A stretch of DNA of 64,000 nucleotides from Actinomycetospora sp. NBRC 106378. Its GTDB lineage: Bacteria; Actinomycetota; Actinomycetes; Mycobacteriales; Pseudonocardiaceae. How positions within the stretch are numbered: the first letter of the stretch is position 1; the number at the start of each line of letters is the position of its first letter. Location: NCBI RefSeq assembly GCF_030269685.1, contig NZ_BSTT01000001.1, positions 310,001 through 374,000 of the forward strand, given 5' to 3'. The notes below the pieces were generated by a model. The model saw only the letters and a program-made list of their open reading frames with translations, did not search any database and had not been told where the DNA came from. Both the position numbers and the translations under genes were made by a program. Below are positions 37,677 to 45,340 of this stretch, piece by piece.

Positions 37677-39203
37677 GTGACTGTGTCCGCCTCGGCGGGC
37701 CGGGGTGACCGGCACCGCGGCTGGTACGGCCTCTCCGGCACCGCGGGCTCGCAGGACCCGGCCCTGCCGCCCCTGCCCGACGTGCCGCGGCAGCGCGGCC
37801 GTGACCGCGGCCGCCACACCTCGGGCGTCCCGGTGACCGACCTCGTGCTCCGGGGCGACACCGGCGAGCTCCCCACGACCGGGGCGATCATCACCTCGGG
37901 CGGGCGGATGCACCGTCACGCCGCACCCCTGACGATCCGTCGCGGTACCGCCGCCACCCGCGTCACCACCGCCGCCGTCCTGGTCGGCGGCACGGCGGTC
38001 GGCGTCATCGGCGCGGTCGCCGGCCCGGCCTTCCTCCCGCCGGTCGACGACTCCCCGGTCCACTCCCCCTTCGGCCCGGACGCGGTCACCCCCGTCCCCG
38101 GCGCCCCCGGGTCCGCCGTCACCGCGGCACCCGGCTCGCTCGCGTTCGCCGCCTTCTCCACCGCCCAGAGCCTCGGGCTCAGCTCCGGCGGCCCCCTCGT
38201 CGGAGGCCCGCTCGCCGGTACGTCGTCGCTCCCCGGCGCGACCGCCGCCCCCGCTCCCGGTGTCGTGACACCGGGAGCGGGGGGTACGGCGACCACGCCC
38301 GGTGGGGCCGGAGGCGGCGGTCTGATCCCCGGTCTCCCCGGCCTGCCCGGCGGGGGCGGCTCGACCGGGGGCGGCGGCACCGGTGGCTCCGGCGGCGGCA
38401 CCTCTCCCGGCGGCACGGTCCCGCTCGTCCCGATCATCGGCGGCGGCATCGTCGACACCGGCAACACCGTCAAGCCGCTCCCGGTGGTCGGACCCGTCGT
38501 CGGGGGCGTCACCGACACCGTCGGCGCGGCGACCGACACCCTGCAGCACGACGTCGTGGCCCCGGTGGGCGCGACCGCGGGCGGCGTGGTCGACACCGTC
38601 GGCTCGGTCGCCGCCCCGGTGCCGGTCGTCGGCGGCGCCACACAGGGCCTGACCAACACGCTCTCCGACGTGACCACGATCGTCACCGGCGGCGGCCCGG
38701 CGCCCTCCGGCCCGGGCGTCGCCGGCGCCACGGGCACGCTGCTGGAGGACGCCGGCACGACCGTCGCCACCGTCGCCCCGCCGCTCGCCGGCACGGTGCC
38801 GCTGACGACGAGCACCGCCTCCGCGTTCGTCGCGCGGACCGCCGAGACCGCCACCGCTCCGGTCACGGGCGCGGTCGGGGCCGTCGGGTCGGCGGCCGAG
38901 GACGTGCCCGCCGTCAGGTCGACGGTGAAGAGGACGACCGACACGGTGTCGAACACGGTGGGCACGTTGGTCAACGGCGCGTCGTCCTCCGGCTCGCAGG
39001 AGAGCTCCGCGAAGGCGAGCTCCGACGAGGGCTCGTCGTCGGGCAGCAGCTCCTCCTCCGACGAGGGATCCGGGTCGTCCGGGAGCAGCTCCTCCGACGA
39101 GGGCTCCGGCTCCGAGGAGGCCGGCAGCGGCTCGTCGTCGGGCGGCGGCGACGCGGTGTCGACCGTGACCGGCGCGGTGGGCGGCGTGCTCGGCGGCCGG
39201 TGA
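37677..39203 (+). CDS. Gly/Ser/Val-rich surface protein, unknown function
   Basis: 508 residues. A basic cytoplasmic start of about 85 residues precedes a membrane helix (TTAAVLVGGTAVGVIGAVAG near residue 100). The rest is low complexity: Pro/Gly-rich, then many short VVGGVTDTVG- and TGAVGAVG-like units, and a C-terminal 60 residues of Ser/Gly/Asp/Glu with repeated SSDEGS. It looks like an anchored, extracytoplasmic repetitive protein. GTG 37677 has GGGAG about 7 bases upstream. It is followed on the same strand by a Ser/Thr kinase gene; the SSDEGS tail would lie outside, so it is not an obvious kinase substrate. Confidence 0.65.
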   Translation: MTVSASAGRGDRHRGWYGLSGTAGSQDPALPPLPDVPRQRGRDRGRHTSGVPVTDLVLRGDTGELPTTGAIITSGGRMHRHAAPLTIRRGTAATRVTTAAVLVGGTAVGVIGAVAGPAFLPPVDDSPVHSPFGPDAVTPVPGAPGSAVTAAPGSLAFAAFSTAQSLGLSSGGPLVGGPLAGTSSLPGATAAPAPGVVTPGAGGTATTPGGAGGGGLIPGLPGLPGGGGSTGGGGTGGSGGGTSPGGTVPLVPIIGGGIVDTGNTVKPLPVVGPVVGGVTDTVGAATDTLQHDVVAPVGATAGGVVDTVGSVAAPVPVVGGATQGLTNTLSDVTTIVTGGGPAPSGPGVAGATGTLLEDAGTTVATVAPPLAGTVPLTTSTASAFVARTAETATAPVTGAVGAVGSAAEDVPAVRSTVKRTTDTVSNTVGTLVNGASSSGSQESSAKASSDEGSSSGSSSSSDEGSGSSGSSSSDEGSGSEEAGSGSSSGGGDAVSTVTGAVGGVLGGR

Positions 39204-39327
39204 GCCGGAGGCGCACCGATCCGGGCCGTGACACGTCACCCGACCGTGGGACCGGACACGTCCCGCCCACTACCCTGATGCCTCACGGGGGCCGCCGGGC
39301 CCGTCGTTCTCGGGTGGAGGGAGGCCG

Positions 39328-40908
39328 GTGACACCTCCTCGCGTCGTCGCCGGGCGGTACCGCCTCGAGGAGCGCATCGGATCGGGCGCGATGGGCGTCG
39401 TCTGGCGCGGCACGGACGAGCGTCTCGGCCGCGTCGTCGCGATCAAGCAGGTGTTCCTCAACCAGGGTCTCGACGAGGCCGAGGCCGACGAGGTCCGCCA
39501 GCGCACCCTGCGCGAGGGCCGGATCGCGGCCCGGCTGCAGCACCCGCACGCCATCTCCGTCTTCGACGCCTCGATCGAGGGCGACGAGCCGTGGCTGGTC
39601 ATGGAGTACCTGCCGTCGCGCAGCCTCTCCGCGATGCTCGCCGAGCAGGGTCCGCTCGACCCACGTCTGGTGGCCCGGATCGGGCGCCAGGTCGCCGACG
39701 CCCTCGACGCCGCCCACCAGGCCGGCATCGTGCACCGCGACGTCAAGCCGGGGAACGTCCTCATCGGCAGCGACGGCACCGTCAAGATCACCGACTTCGG
39801 CATCTCCCGCGCCACGGGCGACCTCACGCTGACCCGCACCGGCATGCTCGCCGGGACGCCCGCCTACCTGGCGCCGGAGGTCGCGCGCGGTGAGGACTCG
39901 ACCTTCGCCTCGGACGTCTTCTCCCTCGGCGCCACGCTCTACGCCTCGGTGGAGGGCATCCCGCCCTTCGGCTCGGACGACAACGCGCTCGCCCTGCTGC
40001 ACAACGTCGCTGCCGGCGCCGTCAACCCGCCCGTCCAGGCCGGCCCGCTGACGGCGCTGCTCATGCGTCTGCTGCGCTCCGACCCCACCGAGCGCCCGAC
40101 CGCCGCCCAGGCACGCCGCGAGCTCGGCCGCATCGCCCACGCCGCCGGGTCGGCGTCGACGGCGAGCTGGGCCCGCGCCGACCTCGACGAGGCCCGCGTC
40201 CCCGACTCCCGCCGCTCCACGGAGTCCGACCCGGTCGCCTCCGGGTCGCGCGGGCGCTCCGGCGGCGCCCCCACCCCCACCTGGCGCGGGAGTCCCTTCC
40301 CCGACGCCGGGTCGGAGGATCCCGGCCCGCCCTCCGGCCCCGCCGACCGGGTCGGCGCGCCGTCCCCGCGGACGAACGGGTCGGGCCCGCGGGCGGTCGC
40401 CGCGCCGCCCGCGCGGTCGGCCGCGACCCCGCGGCGCCGCCCCACCACGGCCATCGTCATCGCCGTCCTGCTCGCCGCCGTGCTCGCCGGGGTGCTGCTC
40501 GCCGTCGCCCTGACCCGGGGGTCGACGACCGGGACGGAGGGCGCCTCGCTCGGCTCGCCCGCCTCGACCGGGGTGCCGGGCCCGACCGACGAGCGCACCC
40601 AGATGGTCGCGGCCGTACGCGACTACTACTCGATCGTCACGGCGAACCCGGGCGCCGGCTGGGCCCGGCTCGGCGCGACCATGCAGGACACCGCGGGCGG
40701 CTTCGCGGGCTACCAGAACTTCTGGTCGACGATCGCCTCCGTGCAAGTCGCCGACGCCACCGCGGTCGACGACGACACCGTCCGCGCCACCCTGGTGTTC
40801 AGCCCCCGCAGCGGGTCGACGACCCGGGAGACCCACGAACTCGGCATGTCCCGGGGCACCGGCGGTGCCTGGCTGATCAACTCCGACCGGTTCGTCTCCG
40901 GCGGCTGA
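39328..40908 (+). CDS. Membrane Ser/Thr protein kinase (PknB-like)
   Basis: 526 residues. Kinase domain about residues 10-270 with all key motifs: IGSGAMGVVW (glycine loop), VVAIKQV (Lys), GIVHRDVKPGNVLIG (catalytic Asp), ITDFGISRATG (DFG), AGTPAYLAPEVARG (activation/P+1 loop) and DVFSLGATLY. A Pro/Ser-rich juxtamembrane stretch leads to one membrane helix near 374-398 and an extracellular domain of about 110 residues that resembles NTF2-like/DUF4878 sensor domains, not PASTA repeats. GTG 39328 has GGAGGGAGG upstream. Signals and substrates unknown. Confidence 0.92.
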   Translation: MTPPRVVAGRYRLEERIGSGAMGVVWRGTDERLGRVVAIKQVFLNQGLDEAEADEVRQRTLREGRIAARLQHPHAISVFDASIEGDEPWLVMEYLPSRSLSAMLAEQGPLDPRLVARIGRQVADALDAAHQAGIVHRDVKPGNVLIGSDGTVKITDFGISRATGDLTLTRTGMLAGTPAYLAPEVARGEDSTFASDVFSLGATLYASVEGIPPFGSDDNALALLHNVAAGAVNPPVQAGPLTALLMRLLRSDPTERPTAAQARRELGRIAHAAGSASTASWARADLDEARVPDSRRSTESDPVASGSRGRSGGAPTPTWRGSPFPDAGSEDPGPPSGPADRVGAPSPRTNGSGPRAVAAPPARSAATPRRRPTTAIVIAVLLAAVLAGVLLAVALTRGSTTGTEGASLGSPASTGVPGPTDERTQMVAAVRDYYSIVTANPGAGWARLGATMQDTAGGFAGYQNFWSTIASVQVADATAVDDDTVRATLVFSPRSGSTTRETHELGMSRGTGGAWLINSDRFVSGG

Positions 40909-40928
40909 CGAGCCTTCCCGACGACGGG

Positions 40929-41163
40929 TCAGGCCGCCCCGGGCACCACCACGATCTTCCCGACGTGGGCCGAGCGGGCGAACTCCTCCTGGGCGGCGTG
41001 GATGTCGGCGAGGGCGTGCCGCGCGGCGATCCGCGGCGCGACCCGGCCCGCCACGGCGTCGGCGGCGAGCCGGGCGAAGTGCGCGGGCGTGTGCATCGAC
41101 GACCCGACGAGCGCGACGTTGCGCAGGTAGAGCCGCCGCAGGTCGAACTCCACGACCGGCCCG
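40929..41163 (-). pseudogene. Remnant: C-terminus of a zinc-type/quinone oxidoreductase
   Basis: About 75 residues homologous to the C-terminal end of MDR-family zinc-dependent dehydrogenases or quinone reductases: VVEFDLRRLYLRNVALVGSS, then HALADIHAAQEEFARSAHVG and KIVVVPG. The catalytic and Rossmann domains (about 250 residues) are missing. Upstream the frame continues only as antisense of the TetR remnant. The breakpoint is at about 41163-41167. Confidence 0.8.
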
Positions 41164-41166
41164 GCC

Positions 41167-41358
41167 ATTGCGCTGCTGGCCGACGGCGGGATCGCGGCCC
41201 CGGAGGCGCTCGCCGCCACCCTGCTGCTCCTGCACGAGGGCGCGTTCGTGGTCCTCTCCGCCGGTCAGGACCCCGACGCCGTCGGCCAGGCCCGCCGGGC
41301 CGCCCGGGCCCTGGTGCGCTCGTCAGCGGGAAGCGAACCGGCGCCGCAGCCGCAGTGA
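41167..41358 (+). pseudogene. Remnant: C-terminus of a TetR-family regulator
   Basis: In frame from 41167 to the TGA at 41356: IALLADGGIAAPEALAATLL, then LLHEGAFVVLSAGQDPDAVG and QARRAARALV, the typical last helices of a TetR protein. The DNA-binding domain is gone. It points away from the oxidoreductase remnant, as expected if the two were once a divergent regulator-target pair and one deletion removed both 5' halves. Its end overlaps the 3' end of the arsenite exporter gene on the other strand. Confidence 0.72.
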
Positions 41359-42387
41359 GACGTAGACCAGCCCGACCAGCACGGGGACCTCGATGAGCGG
41401 CCCGACGACCCCGGCGAGGGCCTGACCGCTCGTGGCGCCCCACGTCGCGATCGCGACCGCGATGGCGAGCTCGAAGTTGTTGCCCGCGGCGGTGAACGCC
41501 AGCGTGGTGGTCCGGCCGTAGCCGAGCCCGACGGCACGTCCGAGGGCGTACGAGCCGGCCCACATCACCGCGAAGTAGACCAGCAGCGGCAGCGCGATCC
41601 GGACGACGTCGAGGGGCCGGGAGGTGATCGCCTCGCCCTGCAGGGCGAACAGGACCACGATGGTGAACAGCAGCCCGTACAGCGCGAACGGCCCGATCCG
41701 CGGCAGGAACGTGGCCTCGTACCAGTCGCGGCCCTTCGCCCGCTCCCCGACACGGCGGGTGAGGTAGCCCGCGAGCAGCGGGACGCCCAGGAAGATCAGC
41801 ACCGAGCGGACGATCGCCCACGGCGAGACGTCCAGACCCGTCGTCGGGAGCCCGAGCCAGCCGGGCAGCACCGCGAGGTAGAACCAGCCCAGCGCCCCGA
41901 AGGCGATCACCTGGAACACCGAGTTCAGTGCCACGAGGACGGCGGCGGCCTCGCGGTCCCCGCAGGCCAGGTCGTTCCAGATGACGACCATGGCGATGCA
42001 GCGGGCGAGCCCCACGACGATCAGCCCGGTGCGGTACTCGGGCAGGTCCGGAAGGAGCAGCCAGGCCAGCGCGAACATCAACGCCGGGCCGAGCAGCCAG
42101 TTGAGCACCAGCGAGGTGAGCAGCAGGCGGCGGTCGCCGGTGACGCTGTCGAGCCGGTCGTAGCGGACCTTCGCGAGCACCGGGTACATCATCACGAGCA
42201 GCCCGAGGGCGATCGGCAGCGAGACCCCGTCGACGGCGACGGCGCCGAGCGTGGCGCCGAGGCCGGGGACCAGCCGGCCGGCGAGGAGCCCGACCGCCAT
42301 GGCGGCGAGGATCCACACCGGCAGGAACCGGTCGAGGGTGGAGAGCTTCCCGACGACGGACGGCTCGACCTCCGCCGGAGCGCTCAC
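41323..42387 (-). CDS. ACR3-family arsenite efflux permease
   Basis: 354-residue, ten-helix transporter exporting As(III). Family blocks: LVMMYPVLAKVRYDRL near residue 60, TSLVLNWLLGPALMFALAWL, GLARCIAMVVIWNDLACGD with the functionally essential Cys of helix 4, and TLAFTAAGNNFELAIAVAIA. GTG 42387 overlaps the arsR stop by four bases (GTGA), so the pair is translationally coupled. It is the only complete resistance transporter in a stretch otherwise littered with gene fragments. Confidence 0.95.
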   Translation of the reverse strand: MSAPAEVEPSVVGKLSTLDRFLPVWILAAMAVGLLAGRLVPGLGATLGAVAVDGVSLPIALGLLVMMYPVLAKVRYDRLDSVTGDRRLLLTSLVLNWLLGPALMFALAWLLLPDLPEYRTGLIVVGLARCIAMVVIWNDLACGDREAAAVLVALNSVFQVIAFGALGWFYLAVLPGWLGLPTTGLDVSPWAIVRSVLIFLGVPLLAGYLTRRVGERAKGRDWYEATFLPRIGPFALYGLLFTIVVLFALQGEAITSRPLDVVRIALPLLVYFAVMWAGSYALGRAVGLGYGRTTTLAFTAAGNNFELAIAVAIATWGATSGQALAGVVGPLIEVPVLVGLVYVSLRLRRRFASR

Positions 42388-42755
42388 GCCTCCACCGCCG
42401 TGTCGAGGACCCCCGCGACGGAGGCCAGGAGCTCGGCCCGGGCCCGGTAGTAGATCCAGGTGCCGCGCCGCTCGCCGGCGATCAGCCCGGCCTCGCGGAG
42501 CACCTTGAGGTGGTGGGAGATCGTCGGGCCGGCGAGGTCGAACGCGCCGGTCAGGTCGCAGACGCACGCCTCGCCCCCGGCGTGGGAGGCGATGAGCGAG
42601 AGCAGTCGCAGCCGCACCGGGTCGCCCAGCGCCTTGAACACCCGCGCGAGCTCTCCCGACCGGTCGGCCGACAGCGGCTCCCGCACCAGGGGCGAGCAGC
42701 CCACGACCCCGGCGAGCTGCGCCAGCACCTGCTCCTCGTCGCGCTGTTTCGACAC
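42384..42755 (-). CDS. arsR: ArsR-family arsenic-responsive repressor
   Basis: 123 residues, winged-helix metalloregulator. FKALGDPVRLRLLSLIASH begins the fold, GGEACVCDLTGAFDLAGPTI contains the CVC As(III)-binding pair at the start of the recognition region, and SHHLKVLREAGLIAGERRGT is the recognition helix and wing. GTG 42755 starts the gene. The spacer just upstream (42761-42780) contains TTGACGGTCGTCGAA, a possible operator. It controls itself and the coupled acr3 gene, and once probably also the divergent ArsI-like gene whose remnant starts about 45 bases away. Confidence 0.92.
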   Translation of the reverse strand: MSKQRDEEQVLAQLAGVVGCSPLVREPLSADRSGELARVFKALGDPVRLRLLSLIASHAGGEACVCDLTGAFDLAGPTISHHLKVLREAGLIAGERRGTWIYYRARAELLASVAGVLDTAVEA

Positions 42756-42799
42756 CTACCTATCTTGACGGTCGTCGAATCACGGGCGCAAGCTGCCGT

Positions 42800-43006
42800 G
42801 CCACGTCATACGCAGACCGAGGGCGACACCACCTGCTGCTACGCCCGCCAGGACAAGGTGTGGTCCACGGACCCGGGGCGGAACCGTGGGAGGTCTACAC
42901 GGTGAAGGCCGACTCGCCCGGGTACGGCCACGACGGCGTCGTGGCCGGGATGATGGTCACGCCCCGTCCGCCGGCCAGCCGGCCCGACCCAGGATCGCCG
43001 CGATGA
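42800..43006 (+). pseudogene. Remnant: ArsI/CadI-type glyoxalase-fold lyase, frameshifted
   Basis: In one frame the sequence reads GDTTCCYARQDKVWSTDPG (from about 42819). After a one-base shift near 42875-42880 it continues EPWEVYTVKADSPGYG to a stop at 43006. Together these match the C-terminal half of arsenic-inducible ArsI C-As lyases and CadI proteins (TCCYAxQDKVWVxDPDGxxWEVY), including the vicinal Cys pair. The N-terminal half is absent. It lies divergent from arsR, the usual place of arsI. Confidence 0.8.
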
Positions 43007-43347
43007 CCGGCGACTTGGCCTCGGCGTAGTAGTTCATGTCGGCCCACTCGCGGTCGGCCAGGGCCCGTTTCGCGAACTCGTAGAGCGCGCGTTCCTCCGG
43101 GACGGCACGGAGCCGGTCACGGAAGGCCAGGTACTTCCGGACCTCGACGTGATCGCGCGGACAGCAGTGCAGGTCGACCGCGCGGGCCACGGACCAGGAG
43201 CTTCGCCAACGCCTCGTCGTCCAGAGGTTCCCGCACGGGCCGCCGCCTCTCGCCGTCGTCGGAGCCACGACCCTCCCAGCCTTCGCCACCCGTCGTCGGG
43301 AACATGGGGAACGACGCCAGGTCGGTCACCTCGATGGGCGTCGTCAC
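42957..43347 (-). pseudogene. Remnant: GrpB-family (UPF0157) protein, frameshifted
   Basis: The downstream frame (42957 to about 43195) encodes VDLHCCPRDHVEVRKYLAFR, then DRLRAVPEERALYEFAKRAL and NYYAEAKSPVIAAILGRAGW, matching the C-terminal third of GrpB/CoaE-associated nucleotidyltransferase-like proteins. Upstream, a different frame opens at GTG 43347 with a GGAAGG site and encodes MTTPIEVTDLASFPMF and VREPLDDEALAKLLV before shifting. The conserved GrpB N-terminus is not present. It could be a decayed hybrid, or the 43347 frame could be a separate short ORF. Confidence 0.6.
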
Positions 43348-43445
43348 ATCTACGCCTTCCCGGAACACCCCGGGCGAAAGCGGACTTGTCGTGCGAGGAC
43401 CCCCGGAGCAGTGGGCCCCCGATCGCCCCACCCCGGAAGGCCCCC

Positions 43446-44738
43446 ATGACCTCTCCCTCCCGCCGCGAGCGTCCCGCCACCTCCGAGGAGGCGCCTCCGA
43501 GCCGGCTGCGGATCGCCCTGGTCCTCGGAGCGCTCATCGCGCTCGGGCCCCTGACGATCGACATGTACCTCCCGGCGCTGCCGACGATCACCGCGCAGCT
43601 GGAGACGACGCAGGCCGCGGTGCAGCTGACGCTCACCGGCACCCTGGTCGGGCTCGCCGCGGGCCAGCTGCTCATCGGCCCGCTCTCCGACGCCGTCGGG
43701 CGACGCCGCCCCCTCCTGGTCGGGACCGCGCTGCACGTCCTCGCCTCGCTCGCCATCGTCGTGGCGCCGAACGTCGCGGTGCTCGGCGTGCTGCGGGTGC
43801 TGCAGGGCCTCGGTGCCGCGGCCGGCGCTGTGGTCGCCCTCGCCGTCGTGCGTGACCTGTTCACCGGCCGCCCGGCGGCGACGCTGCTCTCGCGGCTCTT
43901 CCTCGTCATGGGCGTCGCCCCCGTCCTCGCCCCGACCCTGGGCGGTGAGCTGCTGCGCGTCACCTCCTGGCGGGGCGTGTTCGCGGTGCTCGCGGTCTAC
44001 GGGGCGGTGCTGGTGCCAGTCGTCTGGCGCTCCCTGCCCGAGACGCTGCCTCCGTCGCGGCGCAGTCGCCCCGGGGTCCGGACGACGCTGCGCACCTACC
44101 GCGGGCTGCTGCGCGACCGTGCCTTCGTGGGACTGGTCCTCGTCGCCGGGCTCGCGATGGCCGGGCTGTTCAGCTACGTCTCCGGCGCGACGTTCGTCTA
44201 CCAGGACCAGTACGGGCTCGACGAGCAGCAGTTCGGCTTCCTGTTCGGGGCGGGCGCGGTGTTCCTCATCGCCGCCACCCAGCTCAACGCCCTGCTGCTG
44301 CGGCGCTTCGAGCCCCGGCAGATCCTGGTCGCCGCGATCGGCGCGGGCACCGTGGCGGCGTTCGTCCTCCTCGTCCTCGCGCTGGTCGGCGCCGGCCTCG
44401 TCGGCGTCGTCCTCCCGATGTGCGCGGTGCTCTTCGCGTGCGGGCTGGCCCTGCCCAACGCCCCCGCCCTCGCGCTCTCCCGCCACGGGCGGCACGCGGG
44501 CACGGCGGCGGCGCTCCTCGGGGCGGTCCAGTTCGGGGTCGGAGCGGTCGTGTCGCCGCTGGTCGGGCTGCTGGGCAACGACGCCCTCGCGCTCGGCCTC
44601 TCCGTCACGGGTGCACTCGTCCTGGCCTGCGTCGTGCTTGCGGCGGTCGTGCGCCCGTGGAGCCTGGGCGACGTCGACGCCCCCGCCCCGGCCGAGGCGG
44701 CCGCGCCGGAGCCCACCGGACCGGCCGTCACCCGCTGA
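43446..44738 (+). CDS. Bcr/CflA-family drug efflux transporter (MFS)
   Basis: 430 residues, 12 membrane helices. The N-terminal signature ALGPLTIDMYLPALPTITAQ is diagnostic of the Bcr/CflA group, followed by GPLSDAVGRRRPLLVG (loop 2-3 motif A), LRVLQGLGAAAGAVVALAVV (motif C-like) and later GAGAVFLIAATQLNALLLRR. Members export drugs such as bicyclomycin and chloramphenicol, or sulfonamides; the actual substrate is unknown. ATG 43446 is chosen; longer starts would run through the GrpB remnant. Its stop overlaps the converging DinB-like gene by 11 bases. Confidence 0.92.
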   Translation: MTSPSRRERPATSEEAPPSRLRIALVLGALIALGPLTIDMYLPALPTITAQLETTQAAVQLTLTGTLVGLAAGQLLIGPLSDAVGRRRPLLVGTALHVLASLAIVVAPNVAVLGVLRVLQGLGAAAGAVVALAVVRDLFTGRPAATLLSRLFLVMGVAPVLAPTLGGELLRVTSWRGVFAVLAVYGAVLVPVVWRSLPETLPPSRRSRPGVRTTLRTYRGLLRDRAFVGLVLVAGLAMAGLFSYVSGATFVYQDQYGLDEQQFGFLFGAGAVFLIAATQLNALLLRRFEPRQILVAAIGAGTVAAFVLLVLALVGAGLVGVVLPMCAVLFACGLALPNAPALALSRHGRHAGTAAALLGAVQFGVGAVVSPLVGLLGNDALALGLSVTGALVLACVVLAAVVRPWSLGDVDAPAPAEAAAPEPTGPAVTR

Positions 44739-45207
44739 GCAGCTGCTCGCGCAGGATGTCGACCTGTCCGCAGTGCTGCGCGAGCTCCCGCAGGACCTGC
44801 AGGTGGACCCAGCGGGCGGTGCGCGGGCCGCTGCGGTGACCGGTCACGACCGTGTCCAGCGGCACGGGGGCAGCAGTCGCACGGGCCCGTGCGCAGGCGT
44901 CCCGGTGGGCCGCGACGACCGAGGCGGCGGTGTCGTGGTCGGTGAGCCGGAACGACTCGTCCGGCCCCGGGACGAGACCGAGCTCGGCGCGAGGAGTGCC
45001 ACCGATGCACTCCTCGAACCACACCCGCTGCATCCACGTGACGTGCTTGACCAGCCCGAGCAGCGTGGTCGCCGACGGGACGAGCCGACGACGGACCTGC
45101 TCCTCGGTGAGGCCGTCGAACGTGGCGTCGACGGCAGCCCGGTACTCCTCGATGAACGCCCCGAGCTGGGTCCGCTCGTCCTCGAGCGGCACGTCGAACG
45201 CCTGCAT
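44728..45207 (-). CDS. DinB-superfamily protein (DUF664)
   Basis: 159 residues, four-helix bundle. The three metal-binding His typical of DinB/DUF664 proteins are visible in LLGLVKHVTWMQRVWF, FRLTDHDTAASVVAAHRDAC and LRELAQHCGQVDILREQLL. Related proteins include bacillithiol/mycothiol-dependent transferases; the function here is unknown. ATG 45207 has AGGAGG 5 bases upstream. An in-frame ATG at 45300 with a strong AGGAGG site would add 31 Gly/Ala-rich residues that look non-coding, so the shorter form is preferred. Confidence 0.8.
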   Translation of the reverse strand: MQAFDVPLEDERTQLGAFIEEYRAAVDATFDGLTEEQVRRRLVPSATTLLGLVKHVTWMQRVWFEECIGGTPRAELGLVPGPDESFRLTDHDTAASVVAAHRDACARARATAAPVPLDTVVTGHRSGPRTARWVHLQVLRELAQHCGQVDILREQLLSG

Positions 45208-45287
45208 CACGCCTCCTCGACCGCGAACCTCCCCGCCACCCGCCGGAGCTGCCGGACCTGCTCGCGCGCATGGTCCCCCGCCGCCAT
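45207..45287 (-). CDS. Possible 26-residue ORF overlapping the DinB-like start
   Basis: ATG 45287 to TGA 45207-45209, encoding MAAGDHAREQVRQLRRVAGR ending FAVEEA. Its composition (charged, amphipathic) looks more protein-like than the overlapping frame, and its stop overlaps the DinB-like ATG (TGATG), a common coupling arrangement. It could be a short leader ORF or the tail of a decayed gene. Confidence 0.3.
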   Translation of the reverse strand: MAAGDHAREQVRQLRRVAGRFAVEEA

Positions 45288-45320
45288 CGGCCGTGTCCAT
45301 CACCTCCTCCTACACGTCAT

Positions 45321-45339
45321 CGTGTACGTGGCGTACACG
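45321..45339. promoter_or_regulatory. 19-bp palindromic operator upstream of the DinB-like gene
   Basis: CGTGTACG-tgg-CGTACACG, two perfect 8-bp arms around 3 bases. It lies just before AGGAGG and the ATG at 45300 on the minus strand and just after the lysR stop. The arms share GTAC with the lysR promoter palindrome at 46281-46302. The binding protein is unknown. Confidence 0.6.
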
Positions 45340-45340
45340 G

